Shown here: one piece after another, positions 59,463-64,000 of the stretch | Numbering within the stretch: position 1 is the stretch's first letter | Layout: every line of letters starts with the position of its first letter | Assembly: GCA_028689615.1 (NCBI GenBank) | Contig: JAQVCV010000015.1 | Coordinates: 1 to 64,000, forward strand | Direction: 5' to 3' | Origin: Bacteroidales bacterium | Lineage (GTDB): Bacteria; Bacteroidota; Bacteroidia; Bacteroidales; TTA-H9 | DNA length: 64,000 nt | Notes under the pieces: model-generated | Database searches by the model: none | What the model was told of the DNA's origin: nothing | Seen by the model: only the letters and a program-made list of their open reading frames with translations | Program-made: the position numbers and the translations under genes

Positions 59463-60779
59463 TTACCTTTTGCGAAACCTCTTAACCATTTCGAAAACCT
59501 GTTGCCAATCGGTTGCCGAGGGGATAAAAAGGTGCCTTATGCTGCTTTTGGTGTGTCTGATATAAATGAGGATGTAAACCAAGGTAGCTGCCGAATAGCT
59601 GATGTTGGTGGCCCAGGCTGCGCCCAAGGCTCCATAGCGGGGGATAAGCCAAAGGTTAAGCCCAAGATTGATTACAAGCGAAGGAACCAGTGCCCACAAC
59701 GCGAGCCAGGGTTTGCCCAGCCCTGCCAGATGACTTTCGAGCAACCTGAAAACCACAAAAACCACGATGCCTGGCACAATGGCTTGAACCACACCAACAC
59801 TGGCAACGAAATCGCTTCCAAAAACAAGAGGTATCAGCACAGGAACAGCAAACCACAGCACTACCGATCCCACAATGCTCAAAGCCAGCCCCCCTTTAAC
59901 CAACAAGGCTGTGCGGCGGGCCGATAACTCCCGATTGGCTTCGTTGGCCGTTCGGCTCATCAGCACCATACCCATCGCGAAGGGGATGAGCCACAACTGT
60001 TCGCTTACCGAAACACCAAGCGAATAGAACCCAACCTCGGCAGCAGGTCTCAGCTTCTGAAGCAGCAACACATCGGCTTTGTAGTTGAGTTGAAGCAGCA
60101 TAAAGGTGAAGGCATACATCACCCCCAGCCTGCTCACTTTCACAAGCATATCGCCAGGAGCAGGAAACACCCATCCAAACCTCTTCACCAGTTGAAAAAA
60201 AGTGACACCAAACACCAGGCTGCTGCTAACCAAAGCGGCCCCAAGAGCCCCTGCAACGCCCCAATCCAGCCACCACACCATCAAAATGCTGAGCAGAAAT
60301 GTGAGGGTTGCCGGAAGGTAGTAGAGCCGGTTGCTCTGCCTGATCTCCTCAAGCCCCAGAAACACCCCGCCCAAGTACACATTCCCGAGAATCATGGGAA
60401 TAACCGGCAAGGCCAGAGCCACCATAGGCCAGGTGAAATTGCCGTTGTTCAACACTGCAACTGCCAACAGGCTGATAAATACCCCTGCCACAGAGGTGAT
60501 TATCCAGAGATTGAATACAGCATGAACCACCGTGGGGCGCTGTGCAGGGTTTTGACCCAGATGAAAAACTGCTGAACGTGTAATACCCAACTGTACAATA
60601 CTCACACTGATGAGCAGCACCGCCAGCAACGAGGTATAAACACCGTAGTTGGCAGGCCCCAAAGTCCTCGACAATACGATGTTGGTAAGCAACACAGCAA
60701 CCATAGCAGCCACGTTGCCACTAAAAACTCCTGCAATATCATGCAAGAGGCTCCGTTTCCGACCCGGCAGTTTTGTCAT
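59463..60779 (-). CDS. Wzx-like polysaccharide flippase
   Basis: This 438-residue membrane protein has about 12-14 TM segments and the MATE/Wzx fold; FSGNVAAMVAVLLTNIVLSR at the N-terminus is characteristic, with GPANYGVYTSLLAV in the first loop. It would flip polyprenyl-linked oligosaccharides across the inner membrane. The divergent neighbour is a sugar aminotransferase of the WecE type, so the pair suggests a surface polysaccharide or common-antigen-like pathway. ATG 60779 is the first good start; the longer frame is unsupported. Confidence 0.88.
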   Translation of the reverse strand: MTKLPGRKRSLLHDIAGVFSGNVAAMVAVLLTNIVLSRTLGPANYGVYTSLLAVLLISVSIVQLGITRSAVFHLGQNPAQRPTVVHAVFNLWIITSVAGVFISLLAVAVLNNGNFTWPMVALALPVIPMILGNVYLGGVFLGLEEIRQSNRLYYLPATLTFLLSILMVWWLDWGVAGALGAALVSSSLVFGVTFFQLVKRFGWVFPAPGDMLVKVSRLGVMYAFTFMLLQLNYKADVLLLQKLRPAAEVGFYSLGVSVSEQLWLIPFAMGMVLMSRTANEANRELSARRTALLVKGGLALSIVGSVVLWFAVPVLIPLVFGSDFVASVGVVQAIVPGIVVFVVFRLLESHLAGLGKPWLALWALVPSLVINLGLNLWLIPRYGALGAAWATNISYSAATLVYILIYIRHTKSSIRHLFIPSATDWQQVFEMVKRFRKR

Positions 60780-60856
60780 GATGCGAAGGTACGGCAAACC
60801 GACCAATCGGCAAGAAACAGTAACTTAGCGCCGTTTTTCGTAACCTACAGTTGACG

Positions 60857-61996
60857 ATGAAAATACCCTTCAACAAGCCCTGGTTTACAGGGCAGGAACC
60901 ACGCCACATGCAGATGGCCGCTCTTTTCGGGCAGATATCGGGCAACGGGGCCTTCACCAAAAAATGCCACCGTTTTTTCGAACAGCGGCTGAAAACAAGA
61001 AAGGCTCTCCTCACAACCAGTTGCAGCGATGCACTGGAAATGTCGGCCATATTGAGCAACGTGGGCCCTGGCGACGAGGTGATCCTCCCTTCGTTCACTT
61101 TCGTGAGCACCGCCAATGCTTTTGCACTGCGGGGTGCTAAACTGGTGTTTGCCGATGTGGAACCTGGTTACCCCAACCTCGATCCCAAAGCCGTTGCAAA
61201 GCTCATCACCCCTGCCACACGTGCTGTTGTGGTGGTGCATTATGCCGGTGTGGCCTGCCAAATGGACGAGTTTGTTGGCCTGGCCGAAAAACACAACCTG
61301 TGGCTCATCGAAGATGCTGCCCATGCCATTGGAGCATCTTACCGCCGACGCCCTCTGGGCAGCATCGGCCATATGGCCACATTCTCGTTTCACGAAACCA
61401 AAAACATCATCTGTGGCGAAGGGGGCTTGTTGGCCGTGAACGACAAACGGCTCATGCAACGGGCCGAAATCATCTGGGAGAAAGGAACCAACCGCGCAGC
61501 CTTCTATCGTGGCGAGGTGAACAAATACGGTTGGGTGGATGTGGGCTCATCGTTTTTGCCGTCGGAACTCATTGCTGCTTTCCTTTACGCCCAGCTCGAA
61601 GCCTTCGACGATATTCAAAAGGAACGAATCAGGGTAAGACGCAGCTACCTCGACAAACTCGCCTTTGTGGAAGCCAACTCATGGGCTCAAATCCCCCGGT
61701 TGCCAGAGTATGCCTCCGACAACGGGAACATGTTTTTCATGGTAACCAACAGCATCAACCACCGCGATGCCCTGCTGAAACACCTGGGACGCGATGGAAT
61801 CCATGCCGTGTTTCATTATCTGCCCCTGCACAGCAGTCAGCATGGAACCCTGCTCCACGATGGGCGCGAGCTTCCAAATACCGACCGCTTCAGCCAATGC
61901 ATCATCCGGCTCCCCTTCTTCAGCGGCCTCACCGAAGCCGAAGTTGACAGCGTGGCCCGAAGCATCAGAAAATTCTACGAAAAACAAACCCGATAA
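60857..61996 (+). CDS. rffA: dTDP-4-amino-4,6-dideoxygalactose transaminase-like
   Basis: This 379-residue PLP-dependent aminotransferase belongs to the DegT/DnrJ family and resembles WecE/RffA. PFNKPWFTGQEPRHM, ISGNGAFTKKCHRFFE, IEDAAHAIGA (PLP-binding Asp153) and SFHETKNIICGEGG with the Schiff-base Lys182 are typical. It would aminate dTDP-4-keto-6-deoxyglucose with glutamate as donor. It is divergent from the flippase gene by 77 bp. ATG 60857 is preferred over an upstream TTG at 60851. TAACTTAG at about 60830 is a near -7 match. Exact sugar product is not certain. Confidence 0.88.
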   Translation: MKIPFNKPWFTGQEPRHMQMAALFGQISGNGAFTKKCHRFFEQRLKTRKALLTTSCSDALEMSAILSNVGPGDEVILPSFTFVSTANAFALRGAKLVFADVEPGYPNLDPKAVAKLITPATRAVVVVHYAGVACQMDEFVGLAEKHNLWLIEDAAHAIGASYRRRPLGSIGHMATFSFHETKNIICGEGGLLAVNDKRLMQRAEIIWEKGTNRAAFYRGEVNKYGWVDVGSSFLPSELIAAFLYAQLEAFDDIQKERIRVRRSYLDKLAFVEANSWAQIPRLPEYASDNGNMFFMVTNSINHRDALLKHLGRDGIHAVFHYLPLHSSQHGTLLHDGRELPNTDRFSQCIIRLPFFSGLTEAEVDSVARSIRKFYEKQTR

Positions 61997-62036
61997 CCCG
62001 CACCTATCCTTCACACCCTAAAGGCACAAAAGAATT

Positions 62037-62741
62037 TCATGCGCCCAAGCTGCCGTTCTGTTGAAAAAACATCAGCCCTCCAACGTCATGAAGCTCTTCG
62101 GACAGACTGATCCACTCCACGTTTTTTGATCGTAACAAATCTGCGAGACGATTGCCACCAACCAGGTGCGAAAGGTTGCCCGTAAACACCAGCAGGTTGC
62201 CCATCCATCCGGCACAACCTCCCAGGAAACCGTGATGAAACCCCGGAAGGGTTATGCCCTGTGGTTCGACATAATGGGATTCGACGCCAAAACGGGTCAG
62301 GCAATTCACGATCCCTTGGTCGGAGCTTATGAAAGAACCATCGGGTAGTGAAATCAGGTTGCAGGCCGAATAGCCCTGGTTCACATGCAAAAACTTAAAC
62401 TGCCGCGCTGCACGCGCCACAGCCTCATCGGTATGACGCAGGTTGTGTATCAACAATCCATGCGCTACCACAGCGTTGTAGCGTGCTGTTGTCGGATACC
62501 GGCCTCTGGCAGGCAGATTTCCTGCAACAACGGGCACTGCGTGCCTGGCAAGGGCTTCAAGCACGTTGACAGGGGTGTTGGGTGCCGCCACAACCCCATG
62601 AGGCAACCTACACAGGAAAACATCGGGGTGACCGCTCAGGGCATCATACACATCGGCACTTTGCAGCAGCACCACCTCTCCAAATTGGCACAACCTCCCG
62701 AAGGCCTGTTCCGATAGTCTGTAATCAGCTACAATCAACAT
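62037..62741 (-). CDS. DUF6873-like (guanidino-modifying-enzyme fold) protein
   Basis: This 234-residue protein resembles a family of unknown function that I recall as DUF6873 with a GME-like fold. Visible family words are LHVNQGYSACNLISLPDGS, FISSDQGIVNCLTRFGVES, LPGFHHGFLGGCAGWMGN and LVFTGNLSH. The pattern of Asp, His and Cys in these stretches may form a catalytic centre as in guanidino-modifying enzymes, but I cannot confirm this. It overlaps the radical SAM start by 17 bp, so the two are coupled. Cytoplasmic. It is the last gene of the purN operon fragment seen here. Confidence 0.6.
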   Translation of the reverse strand: MLIVADYRLSEQAFGRLCQFGEVVLLQSADVYDALSGHPDVFLCRLPHGVVAAPNTPVNVLEALARHAVPVVAGNLPARGRYPTTARYNAVVAHGLLIHNLRHTDEAVARAARQFKFLHVNQGYSACNLISLPDGSFISSDQGIVNCLTRFGVESHYVEPQGITLPGFHHGFLGGCAGWMGNLLVFTGNLSHLVGGNRLADLLRSKNVEWISLSEELHDVGGLMFFQQNGSLGA

Positions 62742-63726
62742 GCAATTCAGGGCTTTTGAGGTGGGCCAGCGTGGTGAAACTCACCCTCGAAAACAACGTT
62801 TCGAGCCACCGCCGGTTCGATGCCCGATAGCCTGCCACATGATTCACTTCACCAGGTGCGCAAGCTATGGCGATCTGCTCACCACCGCAACGGTTCTGAA
62901 GGAGGGTGTGGAGGCGGTGGTGGTAGAAACGTGTTGACACCAACTCGCTCATGGCTTTGTGCCACGGCCCGGCTAACACATGCGATGCTGCATCGGGATG
63001 CAATCCGACGCGCAGAACCACGATACCAGCCTCCAAAAAAAGAGACAACAAACGAGCTGCCAGTTCCACCGCCTGATCGAGCGTCTGCGGGGTGTATTTG
63101 CCGGCACGGTAAAGTTGAGCCAAAGGGGAATCGCGCATCACCAGGCAAGGGTAAATGCGAACAGCATCGGGGGCAAGAGCAACCAAACCACCCGCTGTGC
63201 TTAAACAGGTTTCGGGGGTATCGGAAGGCAGCCCGGTCATCATCTGAAGCACCAATCCCAACCCGTGTTCTTGGATCAATCGAACAGCTCTGAGGGTATC
63301 GGCCGCGGTATGTCCGCGCCCCGATGCAAGCAGCACCCCATCGTCGAGCGACTGAACGCCCAGTTCAACCGTGTTGACACCAAACCTGACCAATCGGTTC
63401 AGAGTTGCTTCATCCACGTAATCGGGTCGGGTGCTGAGCCTGATGGCATCAATTTCACCAGCGCTCTTCAGTTCGGCGGCCACCTTCAGGAAAGCTTCCT
63501 GCCTCGAAGGGGATATGCCCGTAAAACTGCCGCCAAAAAAGGCCAGTTCGACATGGCGATGGGGATGGCCGAAACGTGCCGTCCATTGCTTCACGATTTG
63601 GGGAACCTCGGCAGGATCGGGGGCCGATTGGGTGTGGGTGATGGCGTGTTGGTTGCAAAAAATGCAACGATGAGGGCACCCCTCCTCGGGAACAAACACC
63701 GGAATGTTATAGTGTTTGAGCGGCAT
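62725..63726 (-). CDS. Radical SAM protein (COG1243/Elp3-like N-terminal half)
   Basis: This 333-residue protein carries the radical SAM motif CPHRCIFCNQ with Cys17, Cys21 and Cys24. FFGGSFTGISPSRQEAFL, STRPDYVDEATLNRL and VELGVQSLDDGVLLASGRGH are typical of the Elp3/TIGR01212-like radical SAM core. It lacks the acetyltransferase half of Elp3. It would use SAM and a 4Fe-4S cluster; the substrate is unknown, possibly tRNA. It overlaps the purN 3' end by 20 bp and the DUF6873-like gene by 17 bp. Confidence 0.9.
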   Translation of the reverse strand: MPLKHYNIPVFVPEEGCPHRCIFCNQHAITHTQSAPDPAEVPQIVKQWTARFGHPHRHVELAFFGGSFTGISPSRQEAFLKVAAELKSAGEIDAIRLSTRPDYVDEATLNRLVRFGVNTVELGVQSLDDGVLLASGRGHTAADTLRAVRLIQEHGLGLVLQMMTGLPSDTPETCLSTAGGLVALAPDAVRIYPCLVMRDSPLAQLYRAGKYTPQTLDQAVELAARLLSLFLEAGIVVLRVGLHPDAASHVLAGPWHKAMSELVSTRFYHHRLHTLLQNRCGGEQIAIACAPGEVNHVAGYRASNRRWLETLFSRVSFTTLAHLKSPELHVDCS

Positions 63727-64000
63727 GCTGTGTTTTGAGATGAAGAACTCCGCGGGTGATGCAGGTCTCTACCACCTCAGGAAACCAGCGGTGTTCGAGC
63801 GCGTGAATCCGGGAAGCCAGCGTATCGGCGGTGTCATCGGGCAAAACAGGGCAAGTGACCTGAAACAGCGTGTCGCCATGATCGTAGCGGTGATCGACCA
63901 GGTGGATCGTGATACCCGATTTCGGTTCACGGGCGGCCAGAACGGCCTGATGCACATGGTGGCCAAACATCCCCTTGCCTCCATAAGCCGGCAGCAAGGC
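63707..64000 (-). CDS. purN: Phosphoribosylglycinamide formyltransferase, C-terminal part
   Basis: The 97 C-terminal codons are inside the window; the gene continues beyond base 64000. ALLPAYGGKGMFGHHVHQAV with the catalytic-loop residues and SGITIHLVDHRYDHGDTLFQ match PurN, which adds a formyl group from 10-formyl-tetrahydrofolate to GAR in purine synthesis. The expected Asn-His pair lies just outside the window. Its 3' end overlaps the radical SAM gene. Confidence 0.92.
   Translation of the reverse strand, partial: ALLPAYGGKGMFGHHVHQAVLAAREPKSGITIHLVDHRYDHGDTLFQVTCPVLPDDTADTLASRIHALEHRWFPEVVETCITRGVLHLKTQHAAQTL

Overview
The window looks like chromosomal DNA of a Bacteroidota species, probably Bacteroidales-like, though I cannot name it. 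The evidence is sixfold: a SusC/SusD outer-membrane pair; six secreted proteins ending in type IX secretion (T9SS) sorting domains; a Bacteroidota-type sirtuin; tandem FtsX-type ABC permeases of about 800 residues; short CGCTAAG-type dispersed repeats; and repeated matches to the Bacteroidota promoter -7 element TAnnTTTG at plausible distances before genes. The presence of both ferredoxin-linked (KorAB) and lipoate-dependent (SucAB) 2-oxoacid oxidation suggests an anaerobe or microaerophile with a flexible TCA branch.

Layout. 1-1469 is non-coding: a 21-bp minisatellite, then dispersed repeats and small hairpins. 1470-8714 (minus) holds two FAD-dependent oxidoreductases, a secreted TPR protein, a GyrI-like protein, an EFR1 flavodoxin/ferredoxin protein and a Crp/Fnr regulator. 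8715-9587 is a second repeat block, partly an inverted copy of the first. 9588-14519 (plus) holds a YdcF-like membrane protein, a sirtuin, a T9SS protein, a thioesterase and glutaminase. 14590-23844 is a 2-oxoacid metabolism block: korB-korA (minus), a 2x[4Fe-4S] ferredoxin (plus), a GT39-like glycosyltransferase (minus) and sucA-sucB (plus). 24155-32340 holds three T9SS cargo proteins, including one with five LTD-PKD modules. 32571-35456 holds a small zinc-ribbon membrane protein and a GH2 beta-mannosidase-like enzyme.

35568-47711 (minus) is the most interesting part. It contains an Ig-like T9SS protein, then an outer-membrane locus read as SusC, SusD, and a LamG / PNGase F-type T9SS protein. 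Just upstream are a phosphodiester glycosidase (NAGPA-like) and a secreted esterase. With the nearby beta-mannosidase this suggests capture and deglycosylation of N-glycoproteins. All three catalytic acidic residues known from PNGase F can be aligned in the PNGase-like protein.

47857-57108 is a single minus operon: HlyD-type adaptor, ABC ATPase and three different large FtsX-type permeases. 57393-60779 (minus) holds an AsmA-like/GT51 glycosyltransferase fusion and a Wzx-like flippase, with a WecE/RffA-like sugar aminotransferase divergent from it. The window closes with a compact overlapping minus operon: purN (cut by the window edge), a radical SAM protein and a DUF6873-like protein. I saw no rRNA, tRNA, CRISPR array, intact insertion sequence or phage gene.
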